Under the pieces are notes generated by a model. It was not told the DNA's origin. It ran no database searches and was given only the letters and a program-made list of their open reading frames with translations. The translations under genes were made by a program, and so were the position numbers. 64,000 nt of DNA from Corythucha ciliata (taxonomy: Eukaryota > Arthropoda > Insecta > Hemiptera > Tingidae). Of this stretch, positions 10,615 to 24,770 are shown in pieces. The stretch is from NCBI GenBank assembly GCA_038030265.1, contig CM075939.1, forward strand, positions 9,467,253-9,531,252, given 5' to 3'. Position 1 is the stretch's first letter, and each line of letters opens with the position of its first letter.

Positions 10615-11830
10615 TCAGAGGTCAGTGTGCTTTTGTCTAGACTTTCAGCCACGAATTAGTGCCTTTTCTCAATTCGAGCCACGAAGTTTCCCCAAGAATC
10701 CATGAATTAGCTTTTTCTCAATTTGCTAAATAGCGCTATTTCTCAACTTTATCCACGAATTAGAATTTTACCCGATTTTAGACCTCCAGTCCAGTAGCGT
10801 TCCGAGATAGGGGACAGGAGTTCATTTAAGTTTCGATATACGAGTGGACAGTGGACATGGATTTGTCTCCTTTAGACGATTTTCAGTCCATCCGACTTGG
10901 AGAATAGATCGTTAGTAGTGATCGGCAAACACGTGTGGCTAAATTCGAGCACACGAAAGCGCAATTCTGGTGGCTAAAATTGGAAAAATTTGCGCCTCCT
11001 GGAAGTGAATTCGCGGTTAAAATAAAGAAAATATACGCTGATCCCCAAGTTTCTATGGGTCCGTAAGCAGATAAAATTGAGAAGGCGCTCTAATTTGTCA
11101 ATGTTGGGGCGAGTAGGCGGGGAAAAAAAATTGGAAAAGTGCTGATATTCGTGGCTGAAACTGCAAAAACGCACTCATTCCATTTTTTTTATGCAACTTT
11201 CAGTCCATAATCTCGAAAAAATAGCTGATTTTCGGTGTATAGTGACAATTTTAAGGCGGTGTGTTTTTGAGCCAAGCCCGAGGCTAAAATTACGAACATG
11301 CGCTATATCAAGGCTATACATGTGTAAGGAATCGCGGCTAAAATTGAGAAAACGCTTAATTCGTCGACGAAATTGAGAAAACGCCGATCCGTAGCTTCTG
11401 AAGGATATTTCTAGGCTAAAACTGAGAAAAAAGGCTAATCCATAACTAAAGTTATAAATTGCCAATGTGGGGCTAAAATGTAAAAAAGAAGAAGCCAATT
11501 CACGGCTAATATTGACAAAATCACCAATTACCTCGGCTAAAAAATATATAATAACCCTAGATTTAAGCTCAAATTGAGAAAAAGTGCTAATTCGCGGCTG
11601 AAAATTGAATAAAACTCCAATTTGTGGCAACAATTTAGGAAAATCTTTAATTCATAGAATAAAAACGATAATTTTCCGTTCAAATTCACAAAAGTGCTTA
11701 TTCCCCGCCAAAAATTTGAGGATAAGCACCAATTCACGGCTAAAATTGACAAAAATGTCACTGAGTGTTTAAAATTGAAAATACGCAAATTATCTCAATT
11801 TTAGTCAATAAAAGAACGCTTTTTCTCAAC
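10615..11830. repeat. ~30-bp tandem arrays, family A, with an orientation switch
   Basis: From 10,620 to about 10,790 the units read as TTTTAGCCACGAATTAGCG followed by TTTTTCTCAA. From about 10,960 to 11,790 they run in the reverse complement (GCTAATTCGTGGCTAAAATT then GAGAAAAAC). The two sets are separated by about 170 bases of unrelated sequence. Units are diverged, with a period near 30. No coding frame is conserved. Confidence 0.8.
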
Positions 11831-12140
11831 TTCGAAAAAAAATTTATAGTTTGAGTTGAGGGCCTAAATTACCGCTGTTATACCGTCATAGGGGACAAAA
11901 ATTTAAAGTTTAGCTCCAAAAGTATCACTTTCTATGCGTAAAAATTGTCAGTTTTTGGACAGATTTAGAATCGAAAGCTACGTTCGGTAAATTTCCAGAA
12001 GATTTAATTTTGGATGGATATTGGACGTTTATGGCAAAATCCATTCCAGCGGCGATGATTCTGATGATTTCCAGCTCCGGATTTCCTAATATGGGCCTTT
12101 AAAAAGGCAATAGTGCATCTGACATTTTCGCCAGTAAAGT

Positions 12141-12176
12141 TGCCCACCCCTAGATCAAGGGCAGACTACGCCCCTG
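12141..12176 (-). repeat. Shared element-end block CAGGGGCGTAG...GGGGTGGGCA
   Basis: On the minus strand this reads CAGGGGCGTAGTCTGCCC, a short spacer, then TAGGGGTGGGCA. Related blocks occur at 19,724-19,759, 33,126-33,161, 51,056-51,091 and 62,438-62,470, most of them next to 30-bp arrays. The CAGGG start resembles hAT-type transposon ends, but that is only an inference. Confidence 0.6.
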
Positions 12177-12179
12177 ATT

Positions 12180-13534
12180 CAGACCAAGAGGCCCCCTCCC
12201 CCCTCACGTGAATTTGGGTGCTCTGGAACGTTTTCAGGGGAGCAATCGACAGCCGGATGAAGTCCAAAGGAAGAGCGTCGACGGAGGCTCACAGCGGTTT
12301 GACTCCAGATAGTCAAGAAAATCTGTTGGCATCGCGCGAAACGCTCATTTTTCCCTACCTCTAGAGGGCGCTGGCGCCCATTTTATTGGTGGCGAGTTTG
12401 GATGAGACCGGCTTGCATTCAGCCGTTTAGCGCGTTGTCCCAAGAACTCATATAAGCATACGCAGCATTTCCATTAAAGGGAGGGGCAAGGCGAAAAATG
12501 TTTGCGAATTGATTGATAGTTGGATACGCATTCGTTCTCGTATGCAGACGTAATCCCCAGGACATTAGTATCATTTTTTCAAATGTCTTCCCTGAAGTTA
12601 CTTTAAACCCGCCTTGAACTTTCACCTTAAAATTTCACGCTCTTCCTTCGACATATTTGAAAAATGGAATGCTACTGCACATGCCTAATTTCCTGGAGAT
12701 TGATACGACTCGTTAAGAACCAGGATTGGTGCAGAAATAAGGCGGGAAAGTGTGTATATTTATGCCGAGTAGTTTTGACGAGGGATGGTTGGGGCGGGGA
12801 TCGAGGAATCACTCAGATGAATAGATATTTAGCGATGAAGCTAAGTTTCGAACAACCGATGCATTTGTATAACAAAAACTCCTACCATCAGGGGGGGGGG
12901 GCCTGCGTACGCCCATGCATATAAGCCATGTCCAGGCTCAAATCGAAACATTTCGACACTATGGCTCTAAAAATCGCCCATGTAACATTGCCATTTTGCC
13001 TGATTTTGCCAAAAATGAGCAAAATTTAAAATTCTACGAAACCGGGTATCTTTGGGGGTTCCACAACACGGGATACCATAAAATTTAAACGTATTTTTGA
13101 TTACATGAACAGTTGAAGGGGTTCTCCTCATGATTCCGGCGTTTATGGCTGCTCTCTTCGGCACGCCACAGATCTCATTTACGAATCTTCCCACCAACTT
13201 CAGCCGTGTAATCGACTACACTCGCAAGTCCAAGGAAAGACCCTCAATCCACATGGACCTCATTTTTTTCTGTTTTACTACTCAAGAGCGACCTCACCTT
13301 CTGTAGGACCAATTTACTACTCAATTCCCTTGGCTATAACAATCTAGTGATTAATTTCTTTGTTTGTTAAAAAACAAATCACCCCCCCCCCCGCAATCTT
13401 GTGATACTTGAAGAAACAATTTTCTTCGCATCATGCAACAAAAGTACCCAAATCGATTTGGCCTTGCATGACATACTGAAGTTCCCCTTTAAAAAAGGGA
13501 TTTTCCTCGGGCACGCCAGTCTCAAATTGCAAGT
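12180..13534. other. Intergenic region upstream of the takeout pair
   Basis: No supported gene. Several frames of 65-90 codons on both strands show no family motif. The region contains G and C homopolymers (about 12,890-12,901 and 13,382-13,392). 13,379-13,534 would be the immediate upstream region of the first takeout-like gene. Confidence 0.4.
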
Positions 13535-14664
13535 ATGAGAGTAGATGTGTGTGTTGTTGTTGGTTTCATTACAATTTTGGAGGTTTGGGCTGTGGACTTG
13601 CGTAAGTCGCATATACGGAGTCAAAACACTTCCAAAACTGGCCGTTATGTATCTATATAATTTTTTTTGTTTTTAAAGCGAAAAACTGGAAAGCGTGTCA
13701 CATTTCCGACAAGAGCAGAGGGAAATGTTTAAGGGAGGCGGCGCAGCTGGCTTTCACCAATTTGATTAAAGGTTCATTATAATGAAATACGCAGGAAAAT
13801 ACGAATTTCATTAATTTGCCCCGTGTTTTACCGGAACGTCACAAAAGGTGAAAAAAGTCTCGGTGTTCCCCAGCTGGATCCAATGTTGGTGGATAGAACA
13901 ACCGTTGAAGACTCTGGAAAAGCGAAAAAACTTCTAGACGTGACTGTGACGATGACAAACTACCGGGTATTGGGGTTTAAAAGTGGCAACGTTGACAACT
14001 TTAAGTGAGTTCTCCCCCCACCCCCACCCCGTGGGCTCATCCCGGTATGGGGGGGGGGTACCGAAGCAATTAATTTAAACGATTTTCTGCTAACAGATTC
14101 GACTGCAACAAATTGTCCGCTAGTTTTGATATTTCAATGAAAGATGACATCGTAGAAATGGGTCACTACAATGGAAGCGGAAAAGTGATGCTCCTTCCGG
14201 TAGACGGAGACGGAGATTTCAAATTTATTTATAGTAAATTACCGAGTGTTACTAGGCCACACTATACATATATTATATAATAACTCGTCCGTTCACTTAG
14301 ATGGCTACAAAATTCATGGCGATATGACCATGTCTCTCATGAAGAAAAACGGAGTCGACTATTTACAGCTGAACTCTTTTGCTATAAGAGTTACTATAAG
14401 TGGAGGCCAAGTTCACTTCGATAATCTATTCCATGGGAATAAATTATTAGGTAAATAATTTTCTAGTGTGACTAAATACTTAATAGACTTATAAAAGCCA
14501 GTATTCTTACAGGGGACAACATGAACAAAGTCTTCAATGACAATTTCATGGCACTCTACGAAGAAATAAGTCGTTCCTTCGACGAAGATTTTGGAAAATT
14601 TTTGGAAAAATACGCCAGTCTGATTATCGAAAAAATACCATTGAACGAGCTGTGTCCAACTTGA
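13535..14664 (+). CDS. Takeout-like / haemolymph JHBP-family protein 1
   Basis: Six exons, 13535-13601, 13679-13771, 13848-14004, 14097-14233, 14301-14450 and 14513-14664 (TGA), give 251 residues, the usual size for the family. Residues 1-20 form a hydrophobic secretion signal ending near EVWAVDL. Mature-protein landmarks are the paired Cys29 and Cys39, the family block GVPQLDPMLVD followed by GKAKKLLDVTVTMTNYRVLG, a further Cys in FDCNK, and the SGKVMLLPVDGDGD segment. Family members are secreted carriers of small hydrophobic ligands, linked in insects to feeding, circadian output and juvenile hormone. The ligand here is unknown. Exon count and splice phases match the next gene, so the two arose by tandem duplication. 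The start was chosen because its first exon ends exactly like that of the neighbour (GTG GAC TTG C before GTAAG). Confidence 0.9.
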
Positions 14665-15455
14665 TTTGTGAAATATTTTTCTGAGCTGAAATACATTTTT
14701 TTCTTGACATTTTGTGCACCACGACGGACACGTCGCTCGGTAACCACTTAGAACTGAACTCAAAAACCTGCCAATTTAACAGATAATTTTCTGTTAAGGC
14801 GTAAGAGAAGATTTCTCTTGATCATAGGGCTAAATAACAAATAACAAGCTGGTTCCGGGTTTTATTAAAAGAACCAGATTTCGTTTCCGCTAATCACGAT
14901 CAACCTTTAACGATAATTATTTTTCAAATCAATCGTAAGCAATTAGTAGATAGAAGGCGCCCTTGTTTCTGTGGCAAGACACCACTGCCCGCCCCCACCG
15001 TCAAAAGTAAGTAATTTTCTATACATTGTTGATTTCCCCATGGCGAGGTAAGAGTAAGACCGACCTAATTAATCGTGCGGATTATCTACATTTATCACAG
15101 CCTAGGGCACCTTTTGTAATGAGTTTTAAAGAATGGGCTACCAGAAGGACAGTCCTTCGAATTTTGAACGTCCTTATTACAATTATTGGATATTTACGAG
15201 GTTTTGAAGTTGGATCGTGAGAAATGAAAGGGGAGGGGTGTTGAAAAACGGCTTCGGTTACGTAAAAGTACGTTATGTGATGCCTCTATTTCTTTTATAT
15301 CAACCACTTCCACTGAGGTACTGAAAAACACGCCTTTGGCAACACATCTTGTCTAATGAAATGATTTCTTAGAAAGCGTCCACTTCGTTTTTCGAATTAG
15401 TTTCAAGTTGGATGTGAACAAGTTCGAATCGATAGTGTCAATTGATGCGTTCATC
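14665..15455. other. Intergenic region between the two takeout-like genes
   Basis: About 790 bases separate the two genes. No open frame with a recognisable domain and no clear AATAAA were seen. It should hold the 3' UTR of the first gene and the promoter of the second. Confidence 0.45.
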
Positions 15456-16507
15456 ATGAGTACCCTTGCACTAATACACCTCATTGCTCTGCTGTCTACT
15501 GTACTCGCAGTGAATCTGCGTAAGCCTCCTTTCATTTTTTTCAATCTTTATATTCCCTGCCCCCCTGAGATTTGTTTATAATTATACAGCAAATAATTGG
15601 AAAATGTGTTCCGGGCGAGAATCAACCGACCAATGCACAAAGGAGGCAGTTAAAATTGCATTTGCGAATCTAATTAAGGGTGAGTTTTTGTTCATCCTCA
15701 CTCCCTCCAATACGCATTACTAATTTTTTCTGTCTCAAAGGCGTCAACATACTCGACATACCTCCCTTTGACCCTCTTCTAGTCGACAAAACAACCCTTA
15801 AAGATTCTGGAAGCGGGAAAGGACCACTGAGCATCAAAATGGTTCTAAGTAATTATACCATAACTGGATTTAAAAGCGGGCAAATTGACGATATTAGGTG
15901 AGTTTGACTGCCCTTTTTTGGTCTACTCAGAACCTATAAATCGCATTTCCTGTAGAGTCGACTGCAAAAAACGAGCTCTGTCGTTTAATGTAACTATGAA
16001 AGAAGACGTCACTCTCAAGGGACGTTATGTTGGAAGCGGCAAAGTTCTATTACTGCCCGTTATTGGAGACGGCGACTTCAAGATTATTTTCAGTAAAATA
16101 AATCGTCTTTTTTTTTTTTTACCGAATCACCCGTAACTGATGATTTGCAGAGGGATACAAACTAGGGGTCTATATGGCGATGAGCCATAAAAATGGTTCG
16201 GACCATCTCAAATTGGATAATTTTAAAATTTCACTGGTCGTTCGTGGTTCTCACAGTAATTTCGACAATCTTTATAACGGGAATAAATTGCTCGGTAAGG
16301 CTTTTTTTTCGACTTTTTTAAATTCTTGACACGTTTATACAAACTTTGGTGTTTCTCTCAGGCAATAGCGTCAACCAAGTGTTCAACGAAAACTGGAGGG
16401 CTCTATTGGACGAACTGACTCCTTCGATGAACAAGGATTTTGGGCAGTTTCTATCAAAGCACGCGAAAGCTGTAGTGGAAAAAACACCAGCCGACGCATT
16501 TTGCTAA
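15456..16507 (+). CDS. Takeout-like / haemolymph JHBP-family protein 2
   Basis: Six exons, 15456-15519, 15590-15679, 15741-15897, 15956-16092, 16151-16294 and 16362-16507 (TAA), join in frame to 245 residues. The first 19 residues (MSTLALIHLIALLSTVLAV) are a signal peptide. Cys28 and Cys37 form the conserved N-terminal pair. The family block IPPFDPLLVDKTT is followed by FKSGQIDDIR and VDCKK, then SGKVLLLPVIGDGDF, matching the first gene block by block with moderate identity. Exons 3 and 4 have identical lengths in both genes (157 and 137 bases), so the structure is conserved although the sequences have diverged. The expected role is a secreted carrier of hydrophobic ligand. Confidence 0.9.
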
Positions 16508-16915
16508 TAAGGGTCGCCTAATGACCTCTCACTCATGAACAATTTTGATTGACGTATGAATCTATCTAGTCACTTGTTTACAGTATTACACTTTTTAACG
16601 ATTACACTTTGATTTCTAACCGTATAAATCCGAAATATAATAGAAGTGAACGCGACTCCGAGGGGGGGGGGGAGCTGTGAGACAAGATGTGTTCGAAGAA
16701 AAGGCAGATTTCCAAATAGTGAAAAGCACGCTCGGAGCTTTCACTTTTCACGGTTGTTTATTGAATCGAAGGATCGTAGTACAATTTTATCACTGCTTAA
16801 ATCCCGCATGACACGCGATCGGTCTCTGCAGGTCTCACATGGTGAGAGGCAGACACCCCACGCTTGACGTACCCTAATAACCAACACCGACACTGAAGTT
16901 GCCTTCAGATACCAC
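16508..16915. other. 3' flank of takeout-like gene 2
   Basis: No gene supported. It contains a G10 run near 16,662-16,671. Confidence 0.4.
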
Positions 16916-16919
16916 GGAT

Positions 16920-17950
16920 TTGTGTTTTCATAATTTTTAGCCGCGCATCAGCGTTTTACTAAATATTAGCCGTGAATTAGCGGATTTCTCCATTTTGGTT
17001 ATGAATTAGCAGATGCTTTTCATTTTTATCCGCAAATTAACGTTTTGTATAGACTATCTGCGAATTAGCGTTTTTTCCCAATTTCGTCAGTGAATTAGTG
17101 ATTTTTCTCAATTTTAGCCGCGAATTAATTAGCGATTTTTTCAGTTGAGTACACGAATTAGGATATTCCCAATTTTAGCCGCTTATTTATGTCAATTTCA
17201 TTAGCGAATTTTCTTAATTTTAGCATTTTAATTAGCGATTTTCTCAATTTTTGCTGTGGATTACTGCCTATTCTAATTTTAGCTGCTAATTAGCCATTTC
17301 TATCATTAATTAGGGTTTTTCGTAAATTTGACTGTGAATTAGCGGCTTTTCCCTTTTGTCTCCGCGAATTGGCGATTTCTTGCCATTTTTAGCACCAAAT
17401 TAGCGGTTTTCTTGCCTTCTCTTAATTTTTTTCCCTTTTTGCGCTTGCAAAAAAGCAAAAACCGGAGCACGTATCAATTTTACCAAAGAACAGCAAATTA
17501 GCCCTTTTTTCTTCATTTTAGCCATAAAGAGGCGAATCAGCGATTTTTTCTCGATTTTGGTCTGGAAGTTCCCTCGAGATATCACGAATTAACTCTTTTT
17601 CACAGTTTTAGCCAAGAATATTAACACTTTTCCCCAACTTTGCACTGCGTACTTTGCCTCAAGAACAGCATGTCGTGCGCCTTCTTATCTTTATTCGGTT
17701 AATGACCGAATCGAACCGACAATTTTTGGTTTCTGAAGGCAAATTCGTGTCTCAAACTGAGGAAAAGCGCTAACTCATAATAGCTAAAAGCGAAAAATCG
17801 CTAATTCGGGGCTAAAATTAAGAAAAAGTGCTAATTCATTAATGAAATTGGGAAAAATCGCTCATTAGAGGCTAAAATAAGGGAAAACACGAATTCACTG
17901 CAACAATGCAGAAAAATGGAGAAAAATCGCAAAGCCTAAAAATCGGCTGA
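16920..17950. repeat. ~30-bp tandem arrays, family A, head-to-head
   Basis: From 16,920 to about 17,640 the units run in the orientation AGCCGCGAATTAGCGATTTT, with about 20 copies. From about 17,740 to 17,950 they run in the opposite orientation (GCTAATTCGGGGCTAAAATT). A unique stretch of about 100 bases with the sequence GTTAATGACCGAATCGAACC lies between. Confidence 0.8.
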
Positions 17951-18219
17951 TTAACCTCAGGGCAATTTTTGGCAAACATGATGAAAATTTAAAAATTGAT
18001 AAAACCGCGTATTTTAAAGGATTCACGACACAAGGAATCCGAGAATCGAGACGGATTTCCAGTCATACGAGCCTTTGAAGAAGTTATCACTGTGATGCCA
18101 CAGGGCTTTGCAATTATGCATAAAAAGAACCGCAAGAATATTCCTGCACACGGTGGCCACGCGATCGACAGCTTTCTGAACTACAGCAAAGCTGCAAAAC
18201 CCACAAAAAGTCAACTACA

Positions 18220-18530
18220 AATAAAGTCCCAACCACAAATCAAATTGACTATTTCTACTTCAAATTGACAATTTTCCAAGTCAAATTGATAATTTGTTCA
18301 TCAATTTCATTAGCTAATAAAAATGACAAATTCCTCTTGAATCTGACGATCTACTCATTAAATTGCCACCTTTTAAACTGAAAATTTAATCTTAAAATCA
18401 ACCATTAGCCCATCAGCTAATTGAATTCCCATAAAATTGCATCTTTTCTCATAAAACAAGCAATTTCCTTATGAAATCGACCATTTCTTCATGAAACGGA
18501 AAATTTCACCATAAAATGAATATTTCCTTG
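18220..18530 (+). repeat. Degenerate ~20-bp repeats, family D
   Basis: Loosely repeated AAATTGACAATTT / AAATTGATAATTT blocks with a spacing of 20-25 bases. The pattern is similar to 37,830-38,530. Confidence 0.5.
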
Positions 18531-18540
18531 TCGATTCACT

Positions 18541-19060
18541 GGAGTGTTTCCCCGAATGTTGTGTTTTGCCCACTGTCGGGCATTGTGGGCTAATTCCGCT
18601 TTGAAAGCGACAATTCACGTGAATACTGCCTGCAGCATGTGCAGTTTTGCACGGATTTGTTGTCCTGAATGAGGCCTTACGCTTAATTATTGGCCTGGAT
18701 GTGACGTTTCGCTCTAAAATGGGGAATTTTTGATAAATTTCGCCTCCTTGTTTTGAATTATTTTCCATTTTCGGCTTCAAATAAAGGACAATTCCCTTAT
18801 AAGAACAACACAATTTTTATAAAACAGATGATTTTTCATACAAATTGTGGGTTGAACGTGAGTGTTTTCCCCAATGTTGCGTTTTGCCCACAAAATGGGG
18901 GCATTTAGCTTCAATTTTTCCCTTGGTGTGCCACGGCCGTTTCGAAACAGTTTTTCTCTCACCCATATGTGACGTTTCGCGTAAATTGCGACTTTGGCAT
19001 GGCATTTTCGCGCATAAATTTCTCGGATTTTGATCACTGAAAAAGCAATTTTGATTGATT
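18541..19060. repeat. Two diverged direct copies of a ~310-bp unit
   Basis: The block GTGTTTCCCCGAATGTTG then GTTTTGCCCAC near 18,543 recurs as GTGTTTTCCCCAATGTTG then GTTTTGCCCAC near 18,861. TGTGACGTTTCGC near 18,698 recurs near 18,968. Spacing is about 310-320 bases. No coding frame is shared between the copies. Confidence 0.6.
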
Positions 19061-19079
19061 TTCATGAACCGGCTGGGTG

Positions 19080-19700
19080 GCTCAATTTTCAGACCAATCT
19101 AATTTGGGCCAACCAGTGACATTGGCTTACTGGCGCAACAACATCCCTGGAATTGGCTGTTCATTGAGCAAAACACGACAAATTTATTTTACAGTGAGCC
19201 GGATTCGGGGAAATATTTTTATTTTTCGAGAAAAATCCGCGAAATGTGCCATTTTAGAGACAGAAATTCGAAAAAATTGATTTTGGTTGGTCAAACCTGT
19301 GAAAATGTTTTTAAAATGCGACAAGATCAGCAAATATACGGTCTCTGAATTGAGCTGTATACCCTGCGAAATCGGTTTGTCAGCTACAACTAAAGTGATA
19401 GGTATTTATTTTTTAATGAACTCGACACGCGAAAATATCCACAAAATCGGTTTTTAGAGAGCGAAATCTGAGAAATTAATATTTCGGTGAGTCAGATACA
19501 GGAAAATGGCCAATTTTTCGGCAAGAAAAATCGCGAAAATCAAGAAAGGGCTTTTAAATTAGCCCAACCTGCGAAATTTGGTATCAGCACAAAAGAAGCA
19601 CGAAATTGGATGAAATCGGGAAAATTGGTTTATTGCTGAGCCAGACCTGCAAACATACGCAGACATACATAATAGCAAAATGCGGTGTTGGGTGTGAGCG
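19080..19700 (+). repeat. ~30-bp tandem array, family B
   Basis: Units of the type GAGCCAAACCTGCGAAATTG then GTTTTTGAGT, strongly diverged, about 18-20 copies. The array ends directly at the shared terminal block at 19,724. Confidence 0.7.
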
Positions 19701-19723
19701 AGTGGAAGGGAATTTGAAAAACC

Positions 19724-19759
19724 AGCCCACCCTTCTTTCCCGAGCTGGCTACGCCCTTA
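19724..19759 (-). repeat. Shared element-end block GGGCGTAGCCAGC...GGGTGGGC
   Basis: On the minus strand this reads AAGGGCGTAGCCAGCTCGGG, then AAGGGTGGGCTGG. It is a copy of the block at 12,141 and adjoins the family B array. Confidence 0.6.
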
Positions 19760-20011
19760 CGCAAATCGCCAAATAACGAGTAAAATATTTATTAATATCC
19801 AGCTGGGTGGTTTCTACTTTTCTAGGCAATGCTAGAATTGATTAGCCCGGATCACGCGGATGCAGTATTCCATGCAATTTTTCAATAATCGTAAGCTCTT
19901 TGGTAGTTGCCGGATGTTTTTGAATGGATGCATACAATATTACTTCAAAAATTTCATCGTTTGATCATTATCTGATAAAATATGGATTCAAGCAGGCTGT
20001 GAAAAATGTAA

Positions 20012-20209
20012 AGGTGCGTTTACACTGAAGTGTCCCGCGACACTTATGTCTCGACATAAATGTAAAATGTCGATGTGAAATTTATTGACTGTTCAAATTC
20101 CGATAAAAATTTCTGGAAGTTTGGGTTTCCAGTTTCCACCAAGGAAATTTGTGTCTGACACTAAATTCAAGCAATAAGTGTCGCGGGAAACTATGGTGTA
20201 AACGTACCT
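20012..20209. mobile_element. TAA-flanked MITE (Tourist/PIF-Harbinger-like)
   Basis: The ends AGGTGCGTTTACAC and GTGTAAACGTACCT begin an imperfect ~35-bp terminal inverted repeat that includes CCCGCGACACTTA on the inner side. The element is flanked on both sides by TAA (20,009-20,011 and 20,210-20,212), the target preference of PIF/Harbinger elements. It is 198 bases long with no coding frame, so it is non-autonomous. Confidence 0.8.
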
Positions 20210-20819
20210 TAACTTTTTCGTTATTATTGAATTATGTATTGCATTGTTTTGACATGGGTAACGTACTCGAAGTTTTATTGAAAATCAGGCGCTTACTTTC
20301 TCCCTCTACGCTGCTACACCAATCACCAATTTTTATTGTTTTTTTTCCAACGGACTTCACTCTCGATTGCGCATGTTTTAACGACCGTTGACGAACATTC
20401 ACGCAAACAACCAACTCGGTTCTCGCCTGAAGTTAGTTATAGACAGGGGCAAGGACAAAGTGGGCAAAGAAAAGGAGGTCGCCAGGTGTTTCCATACTAA
20501 CTCTCGGGAACTAAAGGAACGTCACCCCCGGGAGCCGCTGTGTTGTAGAAACAAACTTTTTTTCGGTTTTCCATTTCATTCTCAAAGAAAATTGTTATCG
20601 ATTTTCGAGGCTTCGTCGCGTTGAAATACAGCTCGCAGTGGGAGGCACACCCCCTTATTTATTTTGGAAGTTGCTTTTAGAAGTTGTTATTGATCACAAG
20701 TGTATATTGGTAATTCATCGGACTCATTTGACAAACACAAGTTTATTTTTGGGCTTTTTTCAACGAGAATTGGCTGTTTAGAAATTTCCCCTTAGGCTCA
20801 AACGCTAAGAAAAAAAAAA

Positions 20820-23406
<2,587 letters not shown>

Positions 23407-23682
23407 AACACAAAAGGCAATACTGGGAACTGTGATACAAGAAAAAAAAAACTCAACACAATATTGAGCGATGGTAGAGAATTTTAGGAAAACAATGGAA
23501 AACGTCTCGAAAGGCTTCAGTATTATAAGTGATACTATTTTTTAAACAAGATTGTTGCAAGATCTGAGTTAAGTGGTTAACTGGTCCTAGACGAGTATAT
23601 AATTACTTTCATTCGTCTTTACTTTCATTTTCGACTGATTTTTTAAAAATTAGATGAGTAGTGGCCCCCCCTCCGCAGTGAA

Positions 23683-23688
23683 AATAAA
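23683..23688 (+). terminator. Possible poly(A) signal of the P5CDH gene
   Basis: AATAAA about 277 bases after the stop codon. No nearer canonical signal was noticed. Confidence 0.35.
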
Positions 23689-23889
23689 TTTTAATTGTAT
23701 TTTGATATCCCAACCTGTTGACTGGGATCCCCCCCTCCCTGGAAAACGATCGGTAGGCACTTGTATTGTTATTTTGCTGTTATTAATACCTAGCGAGAAT
23801 CTCAAAAGAAGACAAATTTGTAAACAACGCGACGGGGGAAACAAAATTATATGTACTTTCAGTGTTTTTTTGTAGCGTTTTTGCTGTCG

Positions 23890-24770
23890 ATTTCACATCC
23901 CAATCCTGGGACTGGGTGTAAGATCATCCTCTACAGAGGGGCATCTATATAGTGGTGAATGTATATCGTTAAGCCGGCTCGTAGATTTAGCCTCATAGCC
24001 CAACTTAGCCTATTTAGTTCCATTCGGTCACATCAGTCTCGAATTCAGTTTTCACAAAAAGCTCGTGGTTCAAACCACAACGTACCGGAAATTCTGGGGT
24101 TAAAATGTCATTTCCACAATCTTTTTTCATTCCGGGGTTATGCCCTGGGGCATTATTATAGCCGACAACACTGAATATTTTGGTCTCGATCTCATATGGT
24201 GGTGATCCAAAAATGAACTGATCCGCCTCAAATCGTTCTCAAAAGTTGTATTTATCGGTCAAAATCAAAAGATATTGCTTCATAGAACTTTATTTTTGGG
24301 TTCAGAATTCGAAAAATCATGGCAAATCAAGTTTGTAGGGTACTGTCGAGATCTGCGAAAATTAACACTCTGGCCCAACATAATATTGTGACCCAGGAAA
24401 TTGCTATAACCCGCCTTATTTAAACTTGAATATCGCGTATCAGGCACTTGAAGAAGTCAATTTCACGGATTTGGCACTTGAAGAAATCAATTTCGCGAGT
24501 TTCACCCTTTCAACACCCAAATTTTAGGGATTATTGGCACTCACGGAACCTAATACCTCGGGTTTTGCTCATTCAATAAACAAGTCGCGGGTCAGCATGT
24601 CAGAAACCAATTTCGGCTTCTGAAACGAAGCGTTTGCGACCCTATGTCCACATAGTAATTTTGGTTCATCCTTCTTTGTAGTACAACACGTGCAAGTATT
24701 GCCGGTTCGTCCTGAAACCCCTGTATGAAAATTTCACATTGCGTCTGATATACAAAAGACACCATTTCGC
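23890..24770. repeat. Intergenic region with family B-like repeats
   Basis: From about 24,290 to 24,620 there are degenerate units, best seen where GGCACTTGAAGAAGTCAATT plus TCACGGATTT is followed by the near copy GGCACTTGAAGAAATCAATT plus TCGCGAGTTT, an exact 30-base spacing. The rest shows nothing recognisable. Confidence 0.5.

Noticed and set aside
17996..18268. 90-codon frame on the plus strand
   Set aside because: No recognisable family, ends in low-complexity QLQIKSQPQIK repeats that belong to the family D array.
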